A stretch of DNA of 64,000 nucleotides from Xanthomonas arboricola (GCF_002940665.1 NZ_MIGY01000002.1:744001-808000), one strand, 5' to 3'. Shown: positions 16,422 through 27,713, counted from the first letter of the stretch. The notes: generated by a model from the sequence alone, not told the origin. A program made the numbers and translations.

Positions 16422-16829
16422 ATGAGCAATCTCCCCATCTTCGATGTGGCCGGCTCGGCGCTGCACGCGCAGTCGGTCCGACTGAGCACCATCGCCTCCA
16501 ACCTGGCCAATGCCGACTCCGTCGCTGGCTCGGCCGAGGCGACCTACAAGCCGATCGAGCCGATCTTCCAGGCCCAGCAAAGTCGCCAGGACCCCAGCCT
16601 GACCTCGGTGAACGTCAAGGAGATCACCACCACCAACGCGCCGCCGATCCGTCGCTACGAGCCCGGCCATCCGCTGGCCGATGCCGATGGCTATGTGTTC
16701 TCGCCGGACGTGGACCCGGTCTCGCAGATGGTCAACATGATCTCGGCCTCGCGCAATTACCAGGCCGGCGTGGAAATGCTCAACACCGCCAAGGAACTGG
16801 CGCTCGCCACCCTGACCATGGGTCGCTGA
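16422..16829 (+). CDS. flgC: Flagellar proximal rod protein FlgC
   Basis: A 135-residue rod subunit. The axial N-terminal motif appears as IASNLANADSVAGS, and the C-terminus ends in VNMISASRNYQAGVEMLNTAKEL, the usual FlgC coiled-coil end. The size equals E. coli FlgC (134). It is read in the flgB operon with a three-base gap. Confidence 0.97.
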   Translation: MSNLPIFDVAGSALHAQSVRLSTIASNLANADSVAGSAEATYKPIEPIFQAQQSRQDPSLTSVNVKEITTTNAPPIRRYEPGHPLADADGYVFSPDVDPVSQMVNMISASRNYQAGVEMLNTAKELALATLTMGR

Positions 16830-16866
16830 CCCTCCTAGCTGACCCTTCCCTTACGGACCCTTTCAA

Positions 16867-17538
16867 ATGAGCACGATCGGTAGTGACCTCTACACCAGCC
16901 TCGGGCTGACCTCCAGCAGCGCCACAACGACCAAGAAGAAGGAAGAATCGCTCGGCCAGGCCGACTTCCTCAAGTTGATGACCGAGCAGCTGCAGCACCA
17001 GGACCCGCTCAAGCCGATGGAGAACAGTGCGTTTCTGGGCCAGTTGGCGCAGTTCTCCACCGTGCAGGGCATCGGCGACCTCAACACCAAGGTCAGCAGC
17101 CTTTCTGCAGCACAGAGCAGCGATCAGGTGCTGAAGGGCGCCTCGCTGGTCGGGCACAACGTGCTGGTGCCCTCCGCACAGCTCGCCATCGATGCCACCA
17201 ACTCGGCCAAGGGCGTGGTCGCAGCGACCTCGGCCGGCACCGTCAATTTCGAAATCACCGATGCCAACGGCGCCTTCGTCAAACAGCTCAGCGTGCCGGC
17301 CAGCGCCGCCGGTGAAGTGGCGTTTGCCTGGGACGGTACCGATGCCAACGGCAACCGCATGGCCGCCGGCAAGTACGGCGTGACCGCCACCCAGACCGAC
17401 ACCGCCGGTTCCAAAAGCAAGTTGTCCACCTATGTCGACGCACCGGTGGACAGCGTCACGATCGGCTCGGACGGCCTGTATCTCAACCTGACCGGGCTAG
17501 GCACTTCCCCGCTCGCCAACGTGCTCCGCGTCAGCTGA
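16867..17538 (+). CDS. flgD: Hook capping/scaffold protein FlgD
   Basis: A 223-residue protein that caps the growing hook and is lost at completion. The N-terminal FlgD signature is LGQADFLKLMTEQLQHQDPL (residues 31-50). The C-terminal part holds the Ig/tudor-like FLGD domain (FAWDGTDANGNRMAAGKY). It has no signal peptide, as expected for a substrate of the flagellar export apparatus. It is the third gene of the flgB operon. Confidence 0.97.
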   Translation: MSTIGSDLYTSLGLTSSSATTTKKKEESLGQADFLKLMTEQLQHQDPLKPMENSAFLGQLAQFSTVQGIGDLNTKVSSLSAAQSSDQVLKGASLVGHNVLVPSAQLAIDATNSAKGVVAATSAGTVNFEITDANGAFVKQLSVPASAAGEVAFAWDGTDANGNRMAAGKYGVTATQTDTAGSKSKLSTYVDAPVDSVTIGSDGLYLNLTGLGTSPLANVLRVS

Positions 17539-17569
17539 GCCGGCAACCGACACTCAAAGGACCTCATCC

Positions 17570-18793
17570 ATGGCTTTCAATACCTCGTTGTCCGGCATCA
17601 ACGCAGCCAATGCCGATCTGAACGTGACTTCCAACAACATCGCCAACGTCAACACGACCGGGTTCAAGGAATCGCGTGCCGAGTTTGCCGACATGTTCCA
17701 GAGCACCAGCTACGGCCTGTCGCGCAATGCGGTGGGCTCGGGCGTGCGCGTCAGCAATGTGGCGCAGCAGTTCTCGCAGGGCAATATCGATCCGACCGGG
17801 CGCAGCCTGGACCTGGCGGTCTCCGGCGAAGGCTTCTTCACCGTGACCTCCAACGGCGCCAAGATGTACACCCGCGCCGGCAACTTCCAGACCGATGCCA
17901 ACGGCTATGTGGTCAATCCGCAGGGCGCGCGCCTGCAGGTCTTCGCTCCCAACCCGAGCGGCAACGGCTTCGACGTCGGCCGGCTGTCGGACCTGCAGTT
18001 GCTGACCACCGACAGCCCGCCCAAGTCGACCTCCACGGTCAACCTGGCCTTCACCCTGCCCGGCAATGCCACCGCCCCGACCGTGACCCCGTTCAGCCCG
18101 GCAGACGACAAGACCTACAGCCACTCCACCGGCGGCATCAATGTCTACGATTCGCTGGGCGTCAGCCATGTGCAGACCTCCTACTTCATCAAGACCGCCA
18201 ACCCGAACGAATGGCAGGTGCACAACTACGTGGACGGCACCGCGGTCGGCGCGCCGACCACGCTACAGTTCTCCGATACCGGCGCGCTGACCACCCCGGC
18301 CAACGGCATCATCACGATGGACCCGTTCACCCCGAGCACCGGCGCCGGCGTGCTGAGCATGCAGCTCAACGTCAGCGGCTCGACCCAGTACGGCGAAACC
18401 TTCGCGCTGCGCGACACCCGCCAGGACGGCTATGCCAGCGGCAAGCTCAACGAGATCAGCATCGACACCAGCGGCGTGGTGTTCGCGCGCTACTCCAACG
18501 GCGCCGACAAGCCGCTGGGCCAGGTCGCGCTGAGCAGCTTCGTCAACCCGCAGGGCCTGCAGTCGCAGGGCAACAACATGTGGGCCGAAAGCTACACCTC
18601 CGGCTCCGCCCGCACCGGCGCACCGGACACCTCGGACCTGGGCCAGATCGAATCCGGCTCGCTGGAATCCTCCACGGTGGACCTGACCGAGCAGCTGGTG
18701 AACATGATCGTGGCCCAGCGCAACTTCCAGGCCAACTCGCAGATGATCTCGACCCAGGATCAGGTCACCCAGACGATCATCAATATTCGTTAA
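17570..18793 (+). CDS. flgE: Flagellar hook protein FlgE
   Basis: A 407-residue hook subunit with the axial N-terminus (MAFNTSLSGINAANADL; SNNIANVNTTGFKESRAEF) and C-terminus (VDLTEQLVNMIVAQRNFQAN). The central variable D2 region lies roughly at residues 140-300. The length matches E. coli FlgE (402). It is followed by a paired repeat element that separates it from flgF. Confidence 0.97.
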   Translation: MAFNTSLSGINAANADLNVTSNNIANVNTTGFKESRAEFADMFQSTSYGLSRNAVGSGVRVSNVAQQFSQGNIDPTGRSLDLAVSGEGFFTVTSNGAKMYTRAGNFQTDANGYVVNPQGARLQVFAPNPSGNGFDVGRLSDLQLLTTDSPPKSTSTVNLAFTLPGNATAPTVTPFSPADDKTYSHSTGGINVYDSLGVSHVQTSYFIKTANPNEWQVHNYVDGTAVGAPTTLQFSDTGALTTPANGIITMDPFTPSTGAGVLSMQLNVSGSTQYGETFALRDTRQDGYASGKLNEISIDTSGVVFARYSNGADKPLGQVALSSFVNPQGLQSQGNNMWAESYTSGSARTGAPDTSDLGQIESGSLESSTVDLTEQLVNMIVAQRNFQANSQMISTQDQVTQTIINIR

Positions 18794-18798
18794 CGGCT

Positions 18799-18957
18799 GG
18801 GAATCGGGAGTGGGGAATCGGGAATCGTAAGAGCTGGCATTGCGTGCATCGGATGCCGGCCTTGTCCCCTCTTCCAGTCTCCAGCAATCCCGCTCTTGCG
18901 ATTCCCGATTCCCGATTCCCGATTCCCGATTCTCCATTCCCGACTCCCCAATCCCGG
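18799..18957. repeat. Paired GGGATT-type short repeat element, copy 3
   Basis: The left arm GGGAATCGGGAGTGGGGAAT continues into a GGGAATCGTAAGAGC unit. The right arm GCTCTTGCGATTCCCGATTC continues as a run of CGATTCC units to 18957. The arms are inverted and about 55 bp apart. The element lies inside the flgE-flgF gap and ends seven bases before the flgF ATG. Confidence 0.75.
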
Positions 18958-18963
18958 TGCCTC

Positions 18964-19719
18964 ATGGACAAAGCTCTCTACGTTGCGATGACCGGCGCCC
19001 GTGCCTCCCTGCAGGCGCAGGGCACCGTGTCGCACAATCTCGCCAACGTCGATACGGTGGGGTTCAAGGCTGCGTTGGCCAATACCGAGGCGTTCAAGAT
19101 CCAGGGCAAGGGCTATCCGTCGCGGATCGATGCGCTGCATGTGGACCAGGGCTTCGACCGCAGCCAGGGCCACCAGAAGGTCACCGGCAATCCGCTGGAC
19201 GTGTCGCTGCAGCAGGACCGCTGGCTGGCGGTGCAGTCGCCCGATGGCAGCGAGGCCTATACCCGCAACGGCGAGCTGGCACTCACCGCCAATGGCCAGC
19301 TGGTCACCGCCAATGGCCATGCGGTGCTGGATGAGGGCGGCAACCCGATGACGATTCCGCCGCACCAGGCGATGGAGATCGGCAGCGACGGCAGCATCTC
19401 GATCATTCCGCAGGGCGAAGGCCCGCAGACCATGGCCATCGTCGGCAAGATGAAGGTGGTCGATGCCCCCGCCGACCGTTTGACGCGGCGCGCGGACGGG
19501 CTGATGCGCAACACCAGCACCGACCCGGCGCAGGCGTTTGCTGTGGCCACCGGCAAGACCGTCAACAGCGGCATGCTGGAAGGCAGCAACGTGGATGCCG
19601 CCGGCGCGCTGGTGGAGATGATCCAGCTGCAGCGTCAGTTCGAAATGCAGGTCAAGATCATCAAAAACGGCGACGACAACGCGCAGTCGGCCAACTCGCT
19701 GCTGCGGGTCAGTGGCTAA
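18964..19719 (+). CDS. flgF: Flagellar proximal rod protein FlgF
   Basis: A 251-residue rod protein, the same length as E. coli FlgF. It carries the axial N-terminal motif (VSHNLANVDTVGFKAALAN) and ends with VEMIQLQRQFEMQVKIIKNGDDNAQSANSLL, typical of FlgF. The ATG at 18964 begins the conserved MDKALYVAMTGA. The repeat immediately upstream means its ribosome binding site is unusual (GGTGCCTC). An 880-bp gap with another repeat separates it from flgG. Confidence 0.96.
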   Translation: MDKALYVAMTGARASLQAQGTVSHNLANVDTVGFKAALANTEAFKIQGKGYPSRIDALHVDQGFDRSQGHQKVTGNPLDVSLQQDRWLAVQSPDGSEAYTRNGELALTANGQLVTANGHAVLDEGGNPMTIPPHQAMEIGSDGSISIIPQGEGPQTMAIVGKMKVVDAPADRLTRRADGLMRNTSTDPAQAFAVATGKTVNSGMLEGSNVDAAGALVEMIQLQRQFEMQVKIIKNGDDNAQSANSLLRVSG

Positions 19720-19962
19720 GCGCCACTGACGCCCACTGCCCACCGCCGCTTGGCTTGCCGCTCTGCCCAGCACCTGGATGGCGGCCGCCCGGGGGATGTG
19801 GCTCGCGAGCGAAGTGGCATGTCGTTTAACCCTGCGGTCCCGCAGCTGGTTCGTACGCGGTTGATGCCGACTAGCGATGGTTTGACGGCAAGGTGTGTGC
19901 GGTTGGCAACGCTGTTGAGCTGGGCCTTCGCTACAGAGTGGCTGGTGCGTGACCTGGCTGCA

Positions 19963-20048
19963 GGGCCCCTGCCCGCCCACCCTCGCGGGACACGCCGCAA
20001 GTACGGATCCATGCCGCGTAAGGTCCCGCGACGGTGGGCGGGCAAGGA
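19963..20048. repeat. Dispersed hairpin repeat, copy B module 1
   Basis: The left arm around CCCTGCCCGCCCACCCTCGC pairs with CCCGCGACGGTGGGCGGGCA near 20026-20045. The apical part is shortened to GGATCCATGCCGCG, so one side of the small hairpin seen in copies A and C is missing. Confidence 0.75.
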
Positions 20049-20182
20049 CCTGTCGAGATGGTCGGCACGCAGGATTGCGAGCAGAGCATGCGGTGTGTTG
20101 CTCGGATCGCATCGCTTCCGATCCGCTTCCCGATTCAAACCGAGCAACAAGCAGCTTTTCACACGACCACCGATTCACTCCC

Positions 20183-20288
20183 AGGTGCGGTGTCCTCGCC
20201 GATTACGGGACCGGGTGGCGGCATGGATGCCGCCACCGAGCCTACATGGACGTATTCGCAGCGTGTCCCGCAAGCGGTAAGGCCGCCG
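20183..20288. repeat. Dispersed hairpin repeat, copy B module 2
   Basis: It starts with GGTGCGGTGTCCTCGCCGAT, has the apical hairpin GGTGGCGGCAT-GG-ATGCCGCCACC, and ends with GTGTCCCGCAAGCGGTAAGG. It has the same sequence plan as copies A and C. Confidence 0.75.
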
Positions 20289-20534
20289 CGCGCTCGACCA
20301 ACCAGCCTGTTGACTGCGTCGCAATGCCGGAACCCTTACGCACGCAGCGCCAGGGGTTCACGCGTCGTCGAACACACCGCGGAACGGCGACCGATCTAAC
20401 GCGCCTATCTGCCGCGCAGGTTTCCACCGCTTCCGCTTCGCCGCTGCCTACCCGCCGCCAGCCCTGCCCCGCGAAGGCCGCCGCGCCCGCCCCGCGTGAT
20501 CCAGCGCACAGCCGGCAAAAATCCGGCGCGGGTT

Positions 20535-20550
20535 TGGCACGGCACGTGCA
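20535..20550 (+). promoter_or_regulatory. RpoN (-24/-12) promoter of the flgG operon
   Basis: TGGCAC (20535-20540), five bases (GGCAC), then GTGCA (20546-20550). One base departs from TTGCA, but the invariant GG and GC are correctly spaced. The flgG ATG is 53 bp downstream. Confidence 0.7.
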
Positions 20551-20602
20551 TATACCCACCCGTACCCGGAACACATCCCCGGGTCTAACGAGGAATCGGG
20601 TC

Positions 20603-21388
20603 ATGAATCAGGCTTTGTGGGTCGCCAAAACCGGACTGGATGCGCAGCAGACGCGCATGTCGGTCATTTCCAACAACCTGGCCAATACCAATACCACCGG
20701 CTTCAAGCGCGATCGTGCGGCGTTCGAAGACCTGTTGTACCAACAGGTGCGTGCGCCGGGCGGCTCCACCTCCGCGCAGACGCAGCTGCCGACCGGCCTG
20801 CAGCTGGGCACCGGTGTGCGGGTGGTCTCCACCTTCAAGGGCTTCGACCAGGGCAGCCAGCAGCAGACCGGCCGCGCGCTCGACGTGATGGTCAACGGCC
20901 GCGGCTTCTTCGAAGTGCAGATGCCTGACGGCACCTCGGCCTATACCCGCGACGGCACCTTCCAGATCAATGCGCAGGGCGAGCTGGTCACCAACAGCGG
21001 CTATCCGCTGCAGCCGGGCATCCAGATCCCCGAAGGCGCGCAGTCGCTGACCATCGGCAACGACGGCACCATCAGCGTGACGCTGGCCGGCCAGGCCGCC
21101 GCGCAGGAAATCGGTGCGTTGACGCTGACCGACTTCATCAATCCCTCGGGCCTGCAGTCCAAGGGCGAGAACCTGTTCGTCGAAACCACCGCCTCCGGCC
21201 CCGCGCAGAACGGCACCCCCGGCCTCAACGGCCTGGGCAATACCGTGCAGGGCGCGCTGGAAGGCAGCAACGTCAACACGGTGGAAGAACTGGTGAGCAT
21301 GATCGAGACCCAGCGCGCCTACGAAATGAATGCCAAGGCGATCTCCACTACCGACTCGATGCTCGGTTACTTGAACAACAACGTCTGA
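20603..21388 (+). CDS. flgG: Flagellar distal rod protein FlgG
   Basis: A 261-residue distal rod subunit (E. coli 260) with the axial motif SNNLANTNTTGFKRDRAAFEDLLYQQ and the conserved FlgG C-terminus NVNTVEELVSMIETQRAYEMNAKAIS. It has the FlgG-specific insertion after residue 45 (VRAPGGSTSAQTQLPTGLQLGTGV). An AGGAA ribosome binding site precedes ATG 20603. It is the first gene of flgGHIJ with its own RpoN promoter. Confidence 0.97.
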   Translation: MNQALWVAKTGLDAQQTRMSVISNNLANTNTTGFKRDRAAFEDLLYQQVRAPGGSTSAQTQLPTGLQLGTGVRVVSTFKGFDQGSQQQTGRALDVMVNGRGFFEVQMPDGTSAYTRDGTFQINAQGELVTNSGYPLQPGIQIPEGAQSLTIGNDGTISVTLAGQAAAQEIGALTLTDFINPSGLQSKGENLFVETTASGPAQNGTPGLNGLGNTVQGALEGSNVNTVEELVSMIETQRAYEMNAKAISTTDSMLGYLNNNV

Positions 21389-21426
21389 TCGGCCCGCCGG
21401 TCGCTGCCCTCTCAGGAATCCACGCC

Positions 21427-23248
<1,822 letters not shown>

Positions 23249-23249
23249 C

Positions 23250-24428
23250 ATGCGTATCGCAGCCTCGCCCATTGATCTCAACCCGAGCACCAAGGCCGAT
23301 CCCGCCAAGATCGACAAGGTCTCCCGTCAGCTCGAAGGACAGTTCGCGCAGATGCTGGTCAAGAGCATGCGCGATGCGAGCTCCGGCGACCCGATGTTTC
23401 CTGGCGAAAACCAGATGTTCCGCGAGATGTACGACCAGCAGATGGCCAAGGCGCTGACCGACGGCAAGGGGCTGGGCCTGTCGGCGATGATCTCCAAGCA
23501 GCTGAGCGGCGACACCGGCGGCCCGGCATTGAATACCTCGCTCAGCACGGCCGAAGCCGCCAAGGCCTATGCGCTGGTGGCCGGCAAGCGCGACGCCTCG
23601 TTGCCGCTGCCGACCCGCGATGGCGCGACAGGCAGCGTCGGCGCAAACAGCGGCACTGCCGCAGGCATCGGCGCGGGCAGCCTGAGCGGCATCGGCATGA
23701 GCCAGGTGCTGGATCTGATCGCCGGGCGCACCGGCAGCAGCGATGCCGGCAGTGACGATGCGGCCGCACTGAGCTGGCCCTCGGCCAACGATCGCTGGAG
23801 CGACGTGGCGGCCAGCGATGCCGCCGATGCCAGCGCCGCGGTCACTGCAAGCGCGGCGAGCAGTGCTGCCGCCAGCCTGGGCGAGCGCACCCCGGAAGGC
23901 TTCGTCGCCAAGATCTGGACGCACGCGCAGAAGGCCGCGCGCGAACTGGGCGTGGATCCGCGTGCGCTGGTCGCACAGGCGGCGCTGGAAACCGGCTGGG
24001 GCCGTCGCGGTATCGGCAATGGCGGCGACTCCAACAACCTGTTCGGCATCAAGGCCACCGGCTGGAGCGGCGACAAGGTCACCACCGGCACCCACGAATA
24101 CGTCAACGGCGTCAAAACCACCGAAACCGCCGATTTCCGCGCCTACGGTTCCGCCGAGGAGAGCTTTGCCGACTACGTGCGGCTGCTGAAGAACAACAGC
24201 CGTTACCAGCCCGCCCTGCAGGCCGGTACCGACATCAAGGGTTTTGCACGCGGCTTGCAACAGGCTGGATACGCCACCGATCCGGGCTATGCAGCCAAGA
24301 TCGCGGCGATCGCCAACGGTCCGACCATCGACCGTGCGGTAGCCGCGATCGGCAACGCGGCGGCCGACCTGTCCAACCGCTATGCCAGCACCGCCGAGCC
24401 TGCTGGGCTCGGCACCATTCGTCGTTGA
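23250..24428 (+). CDS. flgJ: Rod cap and peptidoglycan hydrolase FlgJ
   Basis: A 392-residue protein, longer than the 313 of E. coli. The N-terminal rod-binding domain (about 10-105; QLEGQFAQMLVKSMRDAS, FPGENQMFREMYDQQMAK) caps the rod. The C-terminal glucosaminidase domain (about 215-370; ALVAQAALETGWGRR, NNLFGIKATG) cuts peptidoglycan for rod passage. The extra length is an alanine- and serine-rich linker (about 130-210). It starts two bases after flgI. Confidence 0.96.
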   Translation: MRIAASPIDLNPSTKADPAKIDKVSRQLEGQFAQMLVKSMRDASSGDPMFPGENQMFREMYDQQMAKALTDGKGLGLSAMISKQLSGDTGGPALNTSLSTAEAAKAYALVAGKRDASLPLPTRDGATGSVGANSGTAAGIGAGSLSGIGMSQVLDLIAGRTGSSDAGSDDAAALSWPSANDRWSDVAASDAADASAAVTASAASSAAASLGERTPEGFVAKIWTHAQKAARELGVDPRALVAQAALETGWGRRGIGNGGDSNNLFGIKATGWSGDKVTTGTHEYVNGVKTTETADFRAYGSAEESFADYVRLLKNNSRYQPALQAGTDIKGFARGLQQAGYATDPGYAAKIAAIANGPTIDRAVAAIGNAAADLSNRYASTAEPAGLGTIRR

Positions 24429-24439
24429 GGTAAACGCCC

Positions 24440-26314
24440 ATGTCCATCATGTCCACCGGGACCAGTGCGCTGATCGCCTTCCAACGGGCGTTGTCGACCG
24501 TTAGCCATAACGTCGCCAACATCAATACCGAAGGCTACAGCCGCCAACGTGTGGAATTTGCAACGCGCACGCCCACCGACATGGGCTACGCGTTCGTGGG
24601 CAATGGCGCCAAGATCACCGACGTGAGCCGGGTGGCCGACCAGCTGGCCACCTCGCGCCTGCTCGACAGCGGCGGCGAGCTCTCGCGCCTGCAGCAGCTA
24701 TCCTCGCTGTCCAACCGCGTCGACAGCCTGTACTCCAACACCGCCACCAATGTGGCCGGGCTGTGGTCGAACTTCTTCGACTCCACCAGCGCGGTCTCGT
24801 CCAATGCCTCGTCCACCGCCGAACGGCAGAGCATGCTCGACAGCGGCAACTCGCTTGCGACGCGTTTCAAGCAGCTCAACGGGCAGATGGACAGCCTGAG
24901 CAACGAGGTCAACAGCGGTCTGACCTCCTCGGTGGACGAGGTCAATCGCCTGACGCAGCAGATCGCCAAGATCAACGGCACCATCGGCAACAGCATCGAC
25001 AATGCCTCGCCGGATCTGCTCGACCAACGCGATGCGCTGGTATCCAAGCTGGTCGGCTTCACCGGCGGCACCGCGGTGATGCAGGACGGCGGCTTCATGA
25101 ATGTTTTCACCGCAGGCGGCCAGGCGTTGGTGGTGGGGACCACCTCGTCCAAGCTGACCACCGTGGCCGACCCGTATCAGCCGGCCAAGCTACAGGTGGC
25201 GATGCAGACCCAAGGCCAAAATGTCAGCCTCAGCGCCAACTCGCTGGGCGGACAGATCGGCGGCCTGCTGGAATTTCGCACCAGCGTGCTGGAACCGACC
25301 CAGGCCGAACTCGGCCGCCTGGCCGTGGGCATGGCCAGCGCCTTCAACGCCGGTCACGCGCAAGGCATGGACCTGTACGGCGCGATGGGTGGCAATTTCT
25401 TCAATATCGGCTCGCCCACCACCTCCGCCAACCCCGCCAACACCGGCAGCGCGTCGCTGAGCGCCAGCTTCAGCAACATGTCGGCGGTGGATGGGCAGAA
25501 CGTCACGCTCAGCTTCGACGGCACTGCGTGGAAGGCCACCAATGCCAGCACCGGGTCGGCGGTGCCGATCAGCGGCACCGGCACCCCCGCCAATCCGCTT
25601 GTGCTCAACGGCGTCAGCCTGGTGGTCGGCGGCACGCCGGCCAACGGCGACAAGTTCTTGCTGCAGCCCACTGCCGGGCTGGCCGGCACCTTGTCGGTGG
25701 CCATCACCGACCCCTCACGGATTGCCGCGGCCACCCCGGTCAAGGCCACCGCCACGGTCGCCAACCTGGGCACCGGCAAGATCAGCGACGTCAAGGTCAC
25801 CAATGCGCAGAATCCGGCGCTGCTGACGCCGGCGTCGGTGGAGTTCATCGATGCCAACCAGTACACCATCGACGGCACCGGCCCATTCGCCTACACCGCC
25901 GGCCAGACCATCAGCGCCAACGGCTGGAGCTTTGCGCTGGACGGCGCGCCCAAGGCCGGCGACACCTTCGGCGTCGGCCCCACGGGCGCCGGCTCCAGCG
26001 ACAACGGCAACGCCAAGTTGCTGGCCAATCTCGACGATGCCAAGGCGCTCAACAGCGGTACGGTCACGCTCAACGGCGCGCTGTCGGGCCTGACCACCTC
26101 GGTCGGCTCGGCCGCGCGTGCGGCCACTTACGCCTCTGACGCGCAGAAGGTCATCAACGACCAGGCACAAGCCAGCCGCGACTCGATTTCCGGCGTCAAC
26201 CTGGATGAAGAAGCCGCCAACATGCTGAAGCTGCAGCAGGCCTACCAGGCCGCCGCACAGATGATTTCCACTGCCGACACCATTTTCCAAGCCATCCTGG
26301 GCGCCGTACGCTGA
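24440..26314 (+). CDS. flgK: Hook-filament junction protein FlgK (HAP1)
   Basis: A 624-residue junction protein (547 in E. coli; the extra length is in the central variable region). The N-terminus AFQRALSTVSHNVANINTEG and the C-terminus VNLDEEAANMLKLQQAYQAAAQMIS are the conserved filament-core ends. FlgN is its expected export chaperone. The stop overlaps the flgL start (TGATG). There is no own promoter of the FliA form, so it is probably read with flgGHIJ. Confidence 0.97.
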   Translation: MSIMSTGTSALIAFQRALSTVSHNVANINTEGYSRQRVEFATRTPTDMGYAFVGNGAKITDVSRVADQLATSRLLDSGGELSRLQQLSSLSNRVDSLYSNTATNVAGLWSNFFDSTSAVSSNASSTAERQSMLDSGNSLATRFKQLNGQMDSLSNEVNSGLTSSVDEVNRLTQQIAKINGTIGNSIDNASPDLLDQRDALVSKLVGFTGGTAVMQDGGFMNVFTAGGQALVVGTTSSKLTTVADPYQPAKLQVAMQTQGQNVSLSANSLGGQIGGLLEFRTSVLEPTQAELGRLAVGMASAFNAGHAQGMDLYGAMGGNFFNIGSPTTSANPANTGSASLSASFSNMSAVDGQNVTLSFDGTAWKATNASTGSAVPISGTGTPANPLVLNGVSLVVGGTPANGDKFLLQPTAGLAGTLSVAITDPSRIAAATPVKATATVANLGTGKISDVKVTNAQNPALLTPASVEFIDANQYTIDGTGPFAYTAGQTISANGWSFALDGAPKAGDTFGVGPTGAGSSDNGNAKLLANLDDAKALNSGTVTLNGALSGLTTSVGSAARAATYASDAQKVINDQAQASRDSISGVNLDEEAANMLKLQQAYQAAAQMISTADTIFQAILGAVR

Positions 26315-27519
26315 TGACCGACCGTATCTCCACCAGCATGATGTACAGCCAGTCGGTGTCGTCGATGACGGCCAAGCAGTCCCGGCTGAACCAGATCCAG
26401 GCCCAGCTCGCCAGCGGGCAGCGCCTGGTCACCGCCAAGGACGACCCGGTCGCCGCCGGCACCGCCGTCGGACTGGATCGCGCGTTGGCCGCGATCACAC
26501 GCTTTGGCGAAAACGCCAACAACGTGCAGAACCGGCTCGGCCTGCAGGAAAACGCCCTTTCGCAGGCCGGCGACAAAATGGCGCGCGTCACCGAATTGGC
26601 GGTGCAGGCCAACAACTCCTCGCTCAGCCCCGACGACCGCAAGGCGATTGCCTCGGAACTGACCGCGCTGCGCGACAGCATGGTCAGCCTGGCCAACAGC
26701 ACCGACGGCACCGGACGCTACCTGTTCGGCGGTAGCGCCGATGGCAGCGCACCGTTCATCAAGAGCAATGGCAGCGTCACCTACAACGGCGATCAGACCC
26801 AGAAACAGGTCGAAGTGGCGCCGGACACCTTTGTCAGCGACACCCTGCCCGGCAGCGAGATCTTCATGCGTATCCGCACCGGCGACGGCACGGTGGATGC
26901 GCACGCCGACAGCGCAAATACCGGCACCGGATTGCTGCTGGACTTCAGCCGCGATGCCAGCACCGGCAGCTGGAACGGCGGCAGCTACAGCGTGCAGTTC
27001 ACCGCCGCCGACACCTACGAGGTGCGCGACAGCACCAATACGGTGGTCGGTACCGGCACCTACAAGGATGGGGAGGACATCAATGCGGCCGGCGTGCGCA
27101 TGCGCATCAGCGGCGCACCGGCGGTGGGCGACAGTTTCCAGATTGGCGCCTCCACCACCAAGGACGTGTTCTCCACCATCGACGACCTGGTCGGCGCACT
27201 CAACTCCGACACGCTGACCCCGCCGCAGAAGGCGGCGATGATCAACACGCTGCAGTCGTCGATGCGCGACATCGCACAGGCCTCGTCGAAGATGATCGAC
27301 GCGCGCGCCTCCGGCGGTGCGCAGCTGTCGGCGATCGACAACGCCAACGCGTTGCTGGAGTCCAACGAGGTCACCCTCAAGACCACCCTGTCGTCGATCC
27401 GCGATCTGGACTACGCCTCGGCGCTGGGCCAGTACGAACTGGAGAAGGCCTCGTTGCAGGCCGCTCAAACGATTTTTCAGCAGATGCAGTCGTCGTCGTT
27501 GTTCAACCTGATCCGCTGA
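26314..27519 (+). CDS. flgL: Hook-filament junction protein FlgL (HAP3)
   Basis: A 401-residue flagellin-like junction protein (317 in E. coli). The N-terminus (RISTSMMYSQSVSSMTAKQS; LASGQRLVTAKDDPVAA) and C-terminus (LDYASALGQYELEKASLQAAQTIFQQMQ) carry the flagellin-type coiled coils. The ATG overlaps the flgK stop. A stem-loop follows seven bases after the stop, and the fliC promoters start 90 bp further on. Confidence 0.96.
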   Translation: MTDRISTSMMYSQSVSSMTAKQSRLNQIQAQLASGQRLVTAKDDPVAAGTAVGLDRALAAITRFGENANNVQNRLGLQENALSQAGDKMARVTELAVQANNSSLSPDDRKAIASELTALRDSMVSLANSTDGTGRYLFGGSADGSAPFIKSNGSVTYNGDQTQKQVEVAPDTFVSDTLPGSEIFMRIRTGDGTVDAHADSANTGTGLLLDFSRDASTGSWNGGSYSVQFTAADTYEVRDSTNTVVGTGTYKDGEDINAAGVRMRISGAPAVGDSFQIGASTTKDVFSTIDDLVGALNSDTLTPPQKAAMINTLQSSMRDIAQASSKMIDARASGGAQLSAIDNANALLESNEVTLKTTLSSIRDLDYASALGQYELEKASLQAAQTIFQQMQSSSLFNLIR

Positions 27520-27525
27520 TTTGCA

Positions 27526-27547
27526 GCAGAAAACCTGCGTTTTCTGC
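27526..27547 (+). terminator. Stem-loop after flgL
   Basis: The perfect nine-base stem GCAGAAAAC / GTTTTCTGC has a four-base loop (CTGC). No U-tract follows, so it may be a processing or weak termination signal for the flg transcript. Confidence 0.5.
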
Positions 27548-27610
27548 ACTCCTGCGCGCCAAAACTTGCGCAGGCCGACGGAGTTTATTCGTCGAAAGTT
27601 ATACCAACGC

Positions 27611-27637
27611 TAAAGATCTGCGGGGTGCTGCCGAATA
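27611..27637 (+). promoter_or_regulatory. FliA promoter of fliC, site 1 (distal)
   Basis: TAAAGATC (27611-27618), an 11-bp spacer and GCCGAATA (27630-27637). Transcription from here would give a leader of about 190 bases before the fliC ATG. Confidence 0.75.
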
Positions 27638-27713
27638 AACCAAACCCCTTGATACACAACGCTTCCGTATTTCGTCCTGTAGCAGAAAACAGTAAAAAAA
27701 TACTGGATTTCGC

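Larger units (their letters stand above)
19720..20534. other. Gap between flgF and flgG carrying repeat copy B
   Basis: More than 800 bp interrupt the normally contiguous flgF-flgG pair. No convincing gene is present. The hairpin repeat modules at 19963-20048 and 20183-20288 explain the central part. 19720-19960 and 20290-20530 hold no feature that I recognise. The flgG RpoN promoter follows. Confidence 0.65.

Noticed and set aside
18898..18957. The CGATTCC run before flgF as a CRISPR-like array
   Set aside because: The units are 6-7 bases with no spacers, and no cas genes are present. It is one arm of the paired short repeat.
19949..20602. A long in-frame extension upstream of flgG
   Set aside because: The frame happens to stay open through repeat copy B. 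FlgG homology, an AGGAA site and the RpoN promoter all place the start at 20603.
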